Assembly: GCA_963778165.1 (NCBI GenBank)
Contig: CAVZTE010000003.1
Span: forward strand, 124,001 to 188,000
Length of the DNA: 64,000 bases
From: Bog-756 sp963778165
Lineage (GTDB): Bacteria; Actinomycetota; Acidimicrobiia; Acidimicrobiales; RAAP-2
Direction of reading: 5' to 3'
The position numbers were made by a program, and so were the translations under genes. Positions 33,482 through 42,891 of the stretch are shown piece by piece; the stretch's first letter is position 1, and each line of letters starts with the position of its first letter. Under the pieces are notes generated by a model that searched no databases, had not been told where the DNA came from, and worked only from the letters and a program-made list of their open reading frames with translations.

Positions 33482-34531
33482 TCAGCCGAACGCCGCGGCC
33501 GGGTCGGCGCCGGTGGCCTGCCGCAGGGCCACCAGGCTGGAGATGAGGCCCACCACGATGGCCACGATGGGCAGGGTGATGAAGGCACTGGTGGGAATGG
33601 CCACCGGCTGGCTGAAGATCCCGCCCATGAAGTTCGAGATGATGGCGGCGAAGATCGCCGCCGCCAGGGCCACCAGCACCGCCTGCAACGCCAGGCTGCT
33701 CAGCAGGGCCATGGTCGAGGATCCGAGCGCCTTGAGCACGGCGAAGTCGCGCACCCGCTGCAGCGCGGAGACGTAGAGCAGTGCGGCGATGATGATGCCG
33801 GCGATGACCCACATCAAGATCTTGGAGTTGTTGATGGACGAGATGGCCGTGGCCAGGGCGCCCAGGGTGCGCTGCTCGACGACCTGGTTGGTGAGTACCT
33901 GGAGCCCGGCCGGCACCACCGTGGGAGCCCCCTTGGTGACCACGGCGGTGATCAGTGGTCGCCCGCCGAGTCCCAGGGCCTGGGCATCGCTGAGCGACAT
34001 GTAGATGATCGGGGTGCCTCCCAACAGCGTCCGGTTGGTGACCTGGCCCACCACCCGGAAGTGGGTGGCCCCGATCTCGATCTCGCTACCCACGGTCGTC
34101 CCGGCGCGGGTGTCGGCCACCACCTGACCCGGGCCGCGGATCCGGCTCCCCGAGGTGACGGCGGGATCGCCGAGTCCTCCGGTGGTGGCCCCGATGACCA
34201 TGATGGTCTCGGTCGAGGTTCCGATGTGGGCCACCTCTTGGGGCAGTAGCACCAGAGGGTCGGCTTGGGTCACCCCGGGGGCGTGGGCGATGGCCGTGGC
34301 ATCGGACTCGGGGAACACGCCCACCGCGGCGATGCGTCCCGCCGAGCTGTTGGAGAGGACCCAGTGGTCGGCACCCACCCCGGCGACTGTTTGCGTCGTT
34401 TCGGCCGAGAAGCCACCGACCAGTCCGGCCATGAGGAGAGCCATGGCCATGACCACACCCGCGCCCACAACGGCAATCAGGAATTGCCGATACCGGTACG
34501 CCAAATCCGCCATGGTCACCACCACCATCAA
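33482..34531 (-). CDS. ABC transporter permease (FtsX/MacB-like)
   Basis: 349 aa. N-terminal membrane helix (FLIAVVGAGVVMAMALLMAG), a ~220-residue extracytoplasmic domain (MacB periplasmic core-like), then three C-terminal helices (ILMWVIAGIIIAALLYVSAL, VLVALAAAIFAAIISNF, LPIVAIVVGLISSLVAL). The DFAVLKALGSS cytoplasmic loop couples to the ATPase. Adjacent to the ATPase-cNMP gene, 3 bp apart, forming a two-gene exporter or lipoprotein-release system. No separate substrate-binding protein seen. Confidence 0.9.
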   Translation of the reverse strand: MMVVVTMADLAYRYRQFLIAVVGAGVVMAMALLMAGLVGGFSAETTQTVAGVGADHWVLSNSSAGRIAAVGVFPESDATAIAHAPGVTQADPLVLLPQEVAHIGTSTETIMVIGATTGGLGDPAVTSGSRIRGPGQVVADTRAGTTVGSEIEIGATHFRVVGQVTNRTLLGGTPIIYMSLSDAQALGLGGRPLITAVVTKGAPTVVPAGLQVLTNQVVEQRTLGALATAISSINNSKILMWVIAGIIIAALLYVSALQRVRDFAVLKALGSSTMALLSSLALQAVLVALAAAIFAAIISNFMGGIFSQPVAIPTSAFITLPIVAIVVGLISSLVALRQATGADPAAAFG

Positions 34532-34618
34532 CGGGATTATTGCACGGCGGTTTCTCTCCCGCTCGGGTGAGCGGTTCCTCGGCCCGAGGATCTGCTGTTC
34601 GAAGCGGCGCGGACCGCT

Positions 34619-35128
34619 CTAACGACCGGCTTCGAGGTCGAGGAGCCAGGTCTTGCGATCGAGGCCACCCCCGTAACCGCCCAGCCCGCCGTTGGAGGCG
34701 ATGACCCGGTGGCAGGGCACGATGACGGCGATCGGATTGCGCCCGTTGGCCAGCCCCACCGCCCGCGAGGCCTTGGGGTTGTCGACCCGGCGGGCCAGTT
34801 CGCCGTAGCTGATGGTCTCGCCGTAGGGGATGGCGCACAGTTGCGACCACACCTGTTGTTGGAAGCCGGTGCCGTCCAGTCTCATGGGAACTTGGAACTC
34901 GGTGAGTCGGCCGTCGAAGTACGCCTCGAGTTGTCCGATGATGTCGGTGAACCAGGCGTCATCCCGAACGGCATCGGCGACATGGGCGGGAGCGTGGCGT
35001 TGGTCGTGCATGTGCAGGCCGGTGAGGTACCCGTCCTCGGCCGTCAGGGTGAGCGGCCCGATGGGACTCTCGGTGGTGGTGACGATGCGAGTTGTGCCGG
35101 TGATGGGCATGGTGGTGGATGCGGTCAC
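34619..35128 (-). CDS. ogt: Methylated-DNA-protein-cysteine methyltransferase
   Basis: O6-alkylguanine-DNA alkyltransferase, 169 aa. Active site NPIAVIVPCHRVIASNG with acceptor Cys; the DNA-binding helix IPYGETISYGELARRV and the preceding GFQQQVWSQL are canonical. GTG 35128 is selected: CCAAGGAGAACC lies just upstream. It is immediately downstream of the ada-alkA gene, matching the Mycobacterium alkA-ogt alkylation-repair operon. Confidence 0.95.
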   Translation of the reverse strand: MTASTTMPITGTTRIVTTTESPIGPLTLTAEDGYLTGLHMHDQRHAPAHVADAVRDDAWFTDIIGQLEAYFDGRLTEFQVPMRLDGTGFQQQVWSQLCAIPYGETISYGELARRVDNPKASRAVGLANGRNPIAVIVPCHRVIASNGGLGGYGGGLDRKTWLLDLEAGR

Positions 35129-35162
35129 GGTTCTCCTTGGGTTGGCTGGGGGGTGGGGATGC

Positions 35163-36634
35163 TCACGCGGCCGGGGGCCACTGGTTGATGGGGTGGTCGG
35201 TGGCCGACCACAGGTACTGGACGGCGTAGGCCCGCCACGGGCGCCACGACTCGGCATGCCGGGCCACCGCCTCGGGCAGCGAGCCGATGCCGAGCGCCTC
35301 TGCTCCCCGGCGCACCCCGAGGTCCGAGGCCGGAAAGGCATCGGGATCGCCCAGTGCCCGCATGGCGATGACGTTGACGGTCCACGGCCCGACTCCGGGG
35401 AGATCGTCCAGGACCGCCAGCGCCTCGGCACGGTCGCAGCCGGGCCCCAGGTCCAGACGGCCCCGGGCGACGGCGTCGACCAGAGCCGACAGGGTCGACC
35501 GGCGGGCCCGGGGCATGGCGGGCTCGCTGTCGAGGAGGGCCTCAGGGGTCGGGGAAGAGATGGGTCAACCCGCCCTCGGGATCGGCCACAGGCTCGCCGT
35601 GGTCGCGGGTCAACCGCCAGGCCGTGGTTCGTGCCGCCGCCGTCGACACCTGCTGTCCGAGTACCGCTCGCACCGCCATCTCGACACCGTCGGTACACCG
35701 CGGCACCCGGCGGCCCGGGGTCTTGTCGACCAGGTGGCGCAGGGCCGGGTCCGAACGGAGGTGCCGGTCGATGGCCACCGGATCGGCGTCGAGGTCGAGC
35801 AGCCATCGGCAGCGGGCGATGGCCGTGGTCAGGTCCCGCATGTCGGCCAGGACCACCCGGCACACCACGTGCTCGGGGTGGGGGGTGAGCTCGACGACGG
35901 CCGGACCGTGGGCCAGGCCGAGGGTGCGTCGGTAGGTGGTGCCCCGTATCTCCTCCACGCCCGGTATGGCCGTGGCGGCCAGGTGCCCGAAGAGGTTGTC
36001 GGGGCACAGGGGCTGGCGGAACGGGAGCCGGAGCACCAGGGCGGTCGAGGCATCACCACTCCTTCCGGCCGTCCCGACCCGTGAGCGCAGCTGGGTGGGG
36101 GAGCTGGCAAACACCGCGCTTGACGGTGTCGTTGAACTGGCGGACGCTGGAGAACCCGGCGGCAAAGGCCACGTCGGCCATGGGCAGGGAGGTGGTTTCG
36201 ATCAGGACCCGGGCGGTCTGGGCCCGCTGGGCCCTGGCGATGGCGATGGGCCCGGCCCCGACCTCGGCGGCCAGCAGGCGTTCGAGTTGGCGGACGCTGT
36301 ATCCCAGCCGGGCGGCCAGGGCCGGAACTCCTTCCCGGTCCACCAGCCCGTCGGCGATGAGCCGCATGGCCCTGGCTGCCACATCGGCCCGGGAGTCCCA
36401 CTCCGGTGAGCCCGGGGTGGCGTTGGGGCGACAACGCTTGCAGGCCCGGAACCCGGCCAACTGGGCGGCGGCGGCGGAGGGATAGAAGCGCACGTTGGCC
36501 CGCATCGGCGTCCGGGCCGGACAGCTGGGGCGGCAGTAGATCCCGGTCGAGGTGACCCCGGTGTAGAACCAGCCGTCGAATCGCGGGTCACGCGATTGGA
36601 CGGCGGTGTAGCACTGCTCGAACTCCTCGATCAC
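35163..36634 (-). CDS. alkA: Ada/AlkA fusion: DNA-3-methyladenine glycosylase II with Ada-type regulator, two apparent +1 frameshifts
   Basis: Three-part protein. Ada zinc domain: GIYCRPSCPARTP with ACKRCRP (Cys4, methyl-phosphotriester acceptor). AraC HTH: LARLGYSVRQLERLL-like, then GFSSVRQFNDTVK. AlkA glycosylase: VLGQQVSTAAARTTAW, LDDLPGVGPWTVNVIAMRAL (HhH), with catalytic Asp in the FPASDLGVRRG loop. The Ada/HTH part reads from GTG 36634. It shifts frame near 36112-36121 and again near 35548-35554, and one base removed at each restores 489 residues, close to the Mycobacterium AlkA length. No O6-MGMT domain; that is supplied by the downstream ogt. Confidence 0.9.
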
Positions 36635-36788
36635 CTGTCCAGCATGCCCGACGCCGGGCTCCATGTCTGGCGGAAATACGACATGGACGTGCCGGCCCCG
36701 ACGGAGTGGCCCGGCATCGGGTGTACCCACGGGGTCGATCCAGCACCCCGGGATCAAGGTCTGGTGGGAACCGGTCGATGAACCACAC

Positions 36789-38795
36789 GTGAACTGGCGG
36801 GGAGACCAGCTCAGCGAGGACGTCAGGCTGGCCTGCTTCGACCAGGTCAATCGGTCGACACGTCGCGGGGCCTTGTTCGGGCCGGTGGCCGCGGTCATGT
36901 TGGTGGTCATCTTCGGGCATGCCGTTCCGGTGGCCGGCATGGCGGAGTGGGCGGCCACCGTGACGGTGGTCACCGGGGTGACGGTGTGGAGCTCGGAGCT
37001 GTACCTGAGGCGCCGCCGTCTCGGGCAGCCGGTGGGCCGATGGCCCGCCGGACCCATCACCGCAGGACTGTGCGGTCTGGCCTGGGCGTCACTGCCACTG
37101 TTCGTGTTCCCGACCACCGACCACTACGACCTCCGGGCCATCTACCTGATCGTGCTCTGTGCCATCTCCGCGGTCAACGCCGTCGGAACCGCGGCGTGCC
37201 GGTCCTACTTCTTCCCGTTCCAGTTGGCCCTGCTGGTGCCCATCGTCGTGGTGTGCCTGATGGCCGACGACCGCGCCACCCAGCTGTTGGGCGCGGTGAC
37301 GCCGGTGTTTCTGCTGGTGATGATCGTGATGCACCAGGAGGTGCACACCCTGGTCCTGAGTGAGCTCAACCTCCGGGAGCGCAACCTCGAGGCCAACCAG
37401 GAGCTCCGAACCCTGAACACCCAGCTGGGCGAGATCGCCCTCCGCGATGACCTCACCCAGTCGGCCAACCGGGTGGCCTTCGTGGATGCCTTGGCCAATG
37501 CGCTGAGCGATGCTCGACGGGTCCCGGGGCTGGTCGGTGTGGTGTTCCTCGATCTCGACCGGTTCAAAGTGGTCAACGACTCGCTCGGGCACCAGGCCGG
37601 AGACGAGCTGCTGGTCCAGGTGGCCATGCGGATCCGAGGGGTCCTACGCGAGACCGACATTCTGGCCCGGATGGGGGGAGACGAGTTCACCGTCCTCCTT
37701 CGGGGCCTGCGTCGGCCCGAAGAGGGCCTGGAGGCGGCCCGGCGGATCCACCGGACCTTCGAGGAGCCCTTCGCCATCGCCGGCCGGAGCGTGGTGGTCA
37801 CGGCCAGCGTGGGGGTCACGACCGGGGACCGAGCCGAGGACGGACCTCAGGACCTCCTCTACCAGGCTGATCGGGCCCAGTACCAGGCCAAGGAGAATGG
37901 GCGGAACCGGGTGGAGGGTTTCGTCCGGGCCCTTCACCCGATGTCCCGCCGCCGCATCGATCACGAGACGGCCCTCCGCCAGGCCCTGGCCGACGGTCAG
38001 ATCGTGGCCTACTTCCAGCCGCAGGTCGACCTGGAGACCGGTGAGATCGTGGGGGCGGAGGCCCTGGCCCGTTGGGCCCATCCCGAGCGGGGCGTGCTGA
38101 CGGCAGCCGAGTTCGTGCCTCTGGCCGAGGAGTCGGAACTCATCCTCGACGTCGACGCCGCGGTCCGGCGCAGTGCCATTGCGGCCAGGTCGAAGCTCGC
38201 CGAGGCCGGCTGCCGGGACGACTTCCGTATCTGGTGCAACATCTCCGCTCACCAGCTGACGGTGACCAACCCGGTCGACGACCTCGTCGGCGACCTGGAA
38301 CGGGCCCACTGTGACCCGAGCGGGATCGGAATCGAGCTGACCGAGACGGCGGTCATGGCCCATCCGGCCGCGGCGGCCGTCCACATCGACAAGATCCGGC
38401 GATTGGCCATCCGGGTGGCCCTGGACGACTTCGGCACCGGACACTCGTCACTGGCCCTGCTGCGGTCGATGGCGGTCGATGAGCTCAAGGTCGACCAGAG
38501 CTTCGTCTTCGATATGTGCTCGGATCCGCGGGACATGGCCATCGTCCGAGCGCTGACCTCGTTGGGTCGGGATCTGGGGCTGCTGGTGGTGGCCGAAGGC
38601 GTCGAGACCCTGGCCCAGGCCACACTGCTCGGCTCGCTCGGGTGCCACCGGGCCCAGGGGTTCCTGTGGTCGTCGGCCGTCCCGGTCGACGACCTGGTGC
38701 CCCTGGTCCGGGGGACCTTCCCGGTTCGGGTCGATCGGCTCTCGGTGACCCCGGCGGCGGAGCACGAGCAGCGCGCCGTCTCGACCGTTCCCTGA
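36789..38795 (+). CDS. GGDEF-EAL c-di-GMP protein with membrane sensor region
   Basis: About 668 aa. Five or six N-terminal membrane helices (residues ~35-200), then GGDEF (RDDLTQSANRVAFVDALANA ... ARMGGDEFTVLL, with RETD I-site) and EAL (YFQPQVDLETGEIVGAEALARW, then VALDDFGTGHSSLALL and VVAEGVET). Both catalytic signatures are intact, so it could synthesise or degrade c-di-GMP. GTG 36789 is a tentative start; the frame opens at 36663 but that part resembles no family. It is divergent from ada-alkA. Confidence 0.9.
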   Translation: MNWRGDQLSEDVRLACFDQVNRSTRRGALFGPVAAVMLVVIFGHAVPVAGMAEWAATVTVVTGVTVWSSELYLRRRRLGQPVGRWPAGPITAGLCGLAWASLPLFVFPTTDHYDLRAIYLIVLCAISAVNAVGTAACRSYFFPFQLALLVPIVVVCLMADDRATQLLGAVTPVFLLVMIVMHQEVHTLVLSELNLRERNLEANQELRTLNTQLGEIALRDDLTQSANRVAFVDALANALSDARRVPGLVGVVFLDLDRFKVVNDSLGHQAGDELLVQVAMRIRGVLRETDILARMGGDEFTVLLRGLRRPEEGLEAARRIHRTFEEPFAIAGRSVVVTASVGVTTGDRAEDGPQDLLYQADRAQYQAKENGRNRVEGFVRALHPMSRRRIDHETALRQALADGQIVAYFQPQVDLETGEIVGAEALARWAHPERGVLTAAEFVPLAEESELILDVDAAVRRSAIAARSKLAEAGCRDDFRIWCNISAHQLTVTNPVDDLVGDLERAHCDPSGIGIELTETAVMAHPAAAAVHIDKIRRLAIRVALDDFGTGHSSLALLRSMAVDELKVDQSFVFDMCSDPRDMAIVRALTSLGRDLGLLVVAEGVETLAQATLLGSLGCHRAQGFLWSSAVPVDDLVPLVRGTFPVRVDRLSVTPAAEHEQRAVSTVP

Positions 38796-38865
38796 ACTCC
38801 AGCCCCGCTCGATCACTCCCTGTCGGTGCCGTCCCCGACTACCGCCCCTCCGGGGGGTCAGTGGG

Positions 38866-39897
38866 TCAGCGGTAGTGGCGGCGCCGGAGCCGGGGATTGG
38901 TCAGAGAGGACGGCTTCCACCCGGCGTCCTCGGCGTTGACGTTGGTGCCGGGGGCCACAATCTCGTCGATCCGGTCGAGGACGGCGGGCTCGAGCCGCAC
39001 ATCGGGGGCCGACAGCTGGGACTCGAGTTGCTCCATGGTGCGAGGGCCGATGATGGCGGCGCTGACTGCAGGGTGCTCGAGCACAAAGGCCAGGGCCAGG
39101 TCGATCAGGCTGAGACCGGCCTCGGCAGCCACTCCGGCCAGCTCGGTGACGAGCTCGAGTTTGTGCTGGTTGGCCGGGATGCCGAGGTCGTAACGACCAG
39201 GGACCCGCGCCGCTCGGCGGCTGGTGTTCTCCTGTCCGGTGCCGAACCGCCCCGACAGCCATCCGCCGGCCAACGGGCTCCAGGGGATGACGCCCATGCC
39301 ATAGGCCTGGGCCACCGGGAGGACATCCCGCTCGATGCCGCGTACCAGGATGGAGTACGGCGGTTGCTCGGTCATGAACCGCTCCCGTCCGCGTCGCTCG
39401 GCCACCCACTGGGCCTCGACGATCTGCTCGGCGGGAAAGGTGGAGCTGCCGAAGGCCCGGATCTTTCCGGCGTGGACCAGGTCGCTCAGGGCACCCAGGG
39501 TTTGATCCACATCGACCGTCTCGTCGGGGCGGTGGACCTGATAGAGGTCGAGGTAGTCGGTACCCAGGCGGCGGAGGCTGTTCTCGCACTCGGCGATGAT
39601 CCAACGCCGCGAGTTGCCCTGCGCATTGGGGTCATCGCCCATCGGGGCGTGGACCTTGGTGGCCACGACCACCCGGGAGCGGTCCACGGTGGCCAGGGCC
39701 TCGCCCACGATGACCTCGGATTCACCCGCCGAGTAGACGTCGGCCGTGTCGATGAAATTGATCCCGGCGTCGAGGGCCCGGTGGATGATCCGGACGGAGT
39801 CCTCATGGTCGGGATTGCCCCACTCCCCGAACATCATCGCCCCCAGGCAGAGGGGACTGACCTTGATACCGGTTCGGCCGAGCGTGCGGTTCTTCAT
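38866..39897 (-). CDS. Aldo/keto reductase
   Basis: 343-aa NADPH-dependent aldo/keto reductase: LGRTGIKVSPLCLGAMMFGE, FIDTADVYSAGESEVIVGEA (Asp and Tyr of the tetrad), VVVATKVHAP (Lys), DYLDLYQVHRPD (His), and the C-terminal AAIIGPRTMEQLESQL coenzyme segment. ATG 39897 lies 7 nt after a minus-strand TAGAGT, pointing to a leaderless transcript. Substrate unknown. Confidence 0.94.
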   Translation of the reverse strand: MKNRTLGRTGIKVSPLCLGAMMFGEWGNPDHEDSVRIIHRALDAGINFIDTADVYSAGESEVIVGEALATVDRSRVVVATKVHAPMGDDPNAQGNSRRWIIAECENSLRRLGTDYLDLYQVHRPDETVDVDQTLGALSDLVHAGKIRAFGSSTFPAEQIVEAQWVAERRGRERFMTEQPPYSILVRGIERDVLPVAQAYGMGVIPWSPLAGGWLSGRFGTGQENTSRRAARVPGRYDLGIPANQHKLELVTELAGVAAEAGLSLIDLALAFVLEHPAVSAAIIGPRTMEQLESQLSAPDVRLEPAVLDRIDEIVAPGTNVNAEDAGWKPSSLTNPRLRRRHYR

Positions 39898-39904
39898 GCC
39901 GGCA

Positions 39905-39910
39905 ACTCTA
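39905..39910 (-). promoter_or_regulatory. -10 box TAGAGT of the aldo/keto reductase
   Basis: TAGAGT on the minus strand, 7 nt from ATG 39897. Confidence 0.55.
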
Positions 39911-40259
39911 CGGTCTTCGGGGTCGAGTCGTGCCCCGCTCCCGGAGCTCCCGGTCAGTCCGTGCGGCGATGATCAGGGTGAAGGCGGCGGGCCTCCGGGG
40001 CGCGCCCATCGCCGAAGGGGCCGTCAACAATTGGCCTGAGCAAAAGGCAAAAGCGGGTGGTCGCCAGGGGGATATTAGGGGAGGGGGAGACAAACTTCAT
40101 TAAAGTTTCCTTGGTGCGCGCCTCCGTGCCGAAAAGGCGATTGGTTCTCCTTACCTGCGGAAGCAAGAGGGCCAGACGTATTTACGAGCTGCCGTCGATG
40201 GAGCGAACGTGGTCACGCGTGGCTGACCAGCCACTCATAGCGGTGGGGAGGCCGGTCGA
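39911..40259. other. Intergenic region of lower GC
   Basis: About 350 bp between divergent genes, markedly AT-richer than the surroundings (for example around 40070-40110 with CTTCATTAAAGTTTCC). Short overlapping frames here look like noise. It likely contains both promoters; no RNA gene recognised. Confidence 0.55.
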
Positions 40260-40290
40260 TTGAATAAACCACCCGATCTACCTGTATATT
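40260..40290 (+). promoter_or_regulatory. Promoter of the lipoprotein gene at 40297
   Basis: TTGAAT (40260-40265) and TATATT (40285-40290) are 19 bp apart. TATATT ends 6 nt before GTG 40297, so transcription probably begins at or next to the start codon. Confidence 0.6.
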
Positions 40291-40296
40291 TGACCC

Positions 40297-40722
40297 GTGC
40301 GACATATGTGGATTGTCGTTTTGGCCGTGGCTGCGTGTATTGCTGCAGGCTGTGGGGGGTCGCCTTCGGCGAAGAACAGCACCCGCGCTTCTGAGTATCT
40401 TCACGCTCTGGAGCATCATGGCAGCACCACTACGACCACCGCCCACAGTGGAAGCACGACCGGCAGCACGGTGGCATCCGGGGTCAACGACAAGTCGGCC
40501 TGCACCACCCTGGCGTCGATCGGCACGCTCGCCCACGCGAGCCACCAGGCGATCTCCACCTACTTCCGCCGTCTCTTCGCCCAGCTTCACAAAGCGGAGA
40601 GCCCGTATCTCCGAAGCCATGGCCACAGCGCCGCCGTGGCACTGCTTTTGGACCACCCCAAGAAGTTCAAGAAGGCGTTCTTCAACATCGTCCTGGAGTG
40701 CAACAAGATCGGGGTCACCTGA
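40297..40722 (+). CDS. Putative lipoprotein
   Basis: 141 aa. N-terminal signal MRHMWIVVLAVAACIAAGCG with lipobox IAAGC, so probably lipid-anchored outside the membrane. A Ser/Thr-rich linker follows, then a helical region (SHQAISTYFRRLFAQLHKAE) containing two further Cys. No family recognised. Codon use is less GC-biased than most neighbours. Confidence 0.7.
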   Translation: MRHMWIVVLAVAACIAAGCGGSPSAKNSTRASEYLHALEHHGSTTTTTAHSGSTTGSTVASGVNDKSACTTLASIGTLAHASHQAISTYFRRLFAQLHKAESPYLRSHGHSAAVALLLDHPKKFKKAFFNIVLECNKIGVT

Positions 40723-40752
40723 GCAGTCGGCTCTGCGTGTGACGTTGTCCCT

Positions 40753-41556
40753 TTATTCCTGTCCCACATGGCCGGCCCGTGCCGTCATGCCTCCGTCGAT
40801 GACCAACATCTGCCCAGTGATGTAACGGGACTCATCCGAGGCCAGAAAGAGCACCAGGTCGGCGACGTCACCCGGTTGTCCCAGATAGGGCGTGAGCGTA
40901 GATTTCCCGAGCGAGCCCAACAGGTCCTCGCTGAGGTGAGCACGGACGGCGTCGGTGATGATGAGTCCCGGGACGATGGTGTTCACCCGAATCCCCTGTT
41001 TGCCGTAGGCGGTGGCCGCGTACAGGGTCAGTGCGTTGACACCGGCCTTGGAGACGCCGTAGGCCGTACGGGTCCGATCACCGCTCAGGGAAGCCCCTGA
41101 GGACATGTTGATGATGGAGCCCCCACCGGCCTTGACCATCTCGGGGACGACATGTTTGGAGGTGAGCATCTGGCTGGTCAGGTTGACCGCTATGGTCCGC
41201 TCCCAGATCTCGAGCGTCATGTCGGTCACCGAGGTGTCGCCCGACAGGAAGTCAGAGTTGGTGAGTGCGGCGTTGTTGTGGAGGATGTCGATCCGACCGA
41301 AGGTCTCCAACGTGCGGGCCACCACCGAGGACACCTGGGCCTCGTCGGAGACGTCGGCGGGTACCCCGATGGCCGCCCCTCCGGACTCCACGATCGTCTT
41401 CGCCGCCGCCTCGGCCCGCCCGCCGTCGATGTCGACGACCACCACCGACGCCCCTTCCCGGGCCAGCACATGCGCCGTGGCCTGGCCGATGCCCCCTCCG
41501 CCACCGGTGACCATGGCCACCTTGCCGCCGATCCGACCGGTTGCCGGCTCAGCCAT
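40753..41556 (-). CDS. SDR family oxidoreductase
   Basis: 267-aa classical short-chain dehydrogenase/reductase. Cofactor motif VTGGGGGIGQATAHVLAREG, NNAALTNS, catalytic Ser in INMSSGASLSG and YGVSKAGVNALT (YxxxK), and a C-terminal ESRYITGQMLVIDGG typical of 3-oxoacyl-ACP reductase-like enzymes. Probably NAD(P)-dependent; substrate unknown. ATG 41556 follows GGGAGGTCAGAGAC, a good site. Convergent with the lipoprotein gene. Confidence 0.94.
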   Translation of the reverse strand: MAEPATGRIGGKVAMVTGGGGGIGQATAHVLAREGASVVVVDIDGGRAEAAAKTIVESGGAAIGVPADVSDEAQVSSVVARTLETFGRIDILHNNAALTNSDFLSGDTSVTDMTLEIWERTIAVNLTSQMLTSKHVVPEMVKAGGGSIINMSSGASLSGDRTRTAYGVSKAGVNALTLYAATAYGKQGIRVNTIVPGLIITDAVRAHLSEDLLGSLGKSTLTPYLGQPGDVADLVLFLASDESRYITGQMLVIDGGMTARAGHVGQE

Positions 41557-41788
41557 CGTCTCTGACCTCCCGGGACCGTTCTACGAGTTCTGACGGCCCC
41601 ACAGGATTAGGCATGGCCGCATGATAGGGGAGAGCGCCGGATCCGAGGATGGCGAGGTCGGGTTGGCCGATCTCAGGTGGTGACGAGCCGTGTCACGGAC
41701 CCAATCTGAGAGGATGGGGTGTGGCCGGGGAAGCAATCGCCATCGGGCAAGTGGATCGGGACGGGTCTGCCCCGGAGGGAGGTGGCCC

Positions 41789-42343
41789 ATGAGCGACCTG
41801 CGCCGAACGAAGGCCATGGAGCTGTTACGTCGAACGGACGCCGGGAGCGTCGAGCACCTCAGTGGCACGTTGCTCGAGCATCTGGTCCGAACCGAGGAGC
41901 TCCTTCGTCAGTGGGGGGCATCCGATGAGGTTGCCGTAGCCGGTCTGTGTCACGCCGTCTATGGAACCGACGGTTTTCCGGTGGCCTTGCTGACCTTGGA
42001 CAACCGCCCCCTCGTTGTCGATGCCGTTGGGTCCGACACGGAAGCCATCATCTACTTGTATGCCTCCTGTGACCGTGGGTGCACCTACCCGAACCTGGTC
42101 GATGGGGGATCACACCGGTTTGCGGACCGTTTCCATGGGGGAGTGGTCGAGCCGACCCACTCCCAATTGCAGAACTTCGTCGATCTCTCCCTGGCCAACG
42201 AAGCCGACGTTGTCTTGGGACCAGGCCGATCGGGCCTGGTACCGGCATGGCTCCAAACTTTCTATGGCGACCTCGGCTACCTGGCCAGCGATTCGGTCCG
42301 CCTCGGGTTCGAGAGCTATCTCGATGCCGCCATCTCTCCCTGA
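41789..42343 (+). CDS. DUF6817-like domain protein
   Basis: 184 aa. The pattern GSVEHLSGTLLEHLVRTEEL, LLRQWGASDEVAVAGLCHAV and YGTDGFPVALL resembles the DUF6817 helical (HD-like) domain. His residues of HLSGTLLEHL and GLCH could be metal ligands. Function unknown. ATG 41789 follows GGAGGGAGGTGGCC; the frame upstream to 41690 is not conserved. Confidence 0.7.
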   Translation: MSDLRRTKAMELLRRTDAGSVEHLSGTLLEHLVRTEELLRQWGASDEVAVAGLCHAVYGTDGFPVALLTLDNRPLVVDAVGSDTEAIIYLYASCDRGCTYPNLVDGGSHRFADRFHGGVVEPTHSQLQNFVDLSLANEADVVLGPGRSGLVPAWLQTFYGDLGYLASDSVRLGFESYLDAAISP

Positions 42344-42401
42344 GCCGCCTTCCGGGCCGAGTCGCCGGTCGTTAACATCAGGGCAGCGAAGTGGAGGTCC
42401 G

Positions 42402-42797
42402 ATGATCCAAGTCCCCGATTCCCACCGCGATCTGCTGGATGCCAGCGTGGCTACGCTCGCCACGGTGGGGCCTGACGGACGCCCTCAACTTTCCGAGGTC
42501 TGGTTCCTCTTTGATGGCCAGTCGGTAAAGCTGTCGCTGAATACCAGCCGACAGAAGACCAAGAACCTGATGGCGCGTCCCGCGTGCTGCCTGTTCATCC
42601 TCGATCTCCAGGTTCCCCAGCGGTACCTGGAGCTACGGGGCGATGCCCAGGTGACACCTGATGCCGACTACGTCTTCGCCGATCAGGTCGGGGAAAAGTA
42701 CGGTTCTGATCTTCGGGTGCACGACGGTCCTGGTGAGAGCCGGGTGGTGGTGACCATCGCTCCGCACCGAATCAATGCCGTCGACATGAGGCAATAG
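42402..42797 (+). CDS. PPOX class F420-dependent oxidoreductase
   Basis: 131-aa split-barrel flavin/F420 protein: LDASVATLATVGPDGRPQLS, EVWFLFDGQSVKLSLNTSRQ, KTKNLMARPACCLFILD and RYLELRGDAQVTPDADYVFA. Related to the protein at 5421 but divergent. ATG 42402 is preceded by GTGGAGGTCC, and TAACAT about 25 bp upstream is a plausible -10 box. Substrate unknown. Confidence 0.9.
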   Translation: MIQVPDSHRDLLDASVATLATVGPDGRPQLSEVWFLFDGQSVKLSLNTSRQKTKNLMARPACCLFILDLQVPQRYLELRGDAQVTPDADYVFADQVGEKYGSDLRVHDGPGESRVVVTIAPHRINAVDMRQ

Positions 42798-42891
42798 GCC
42801 GACCGACGGCGGCGCGGCAGCTGGTTCCCACCCCTGCGACCGGCAGTTGGCAAGCAGGACCCCCCGGTCAGTGATTTGGTAGAGGAGAAAC

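Noticed and set aside
32513..34531. Possible c-di-GMP control of the ABC transporter
   Set aside because: The domain is of the cAMP/cGMP type, and no PilZ or RxxxR motif was seen, so co-location with GGDEF genes is not enough.
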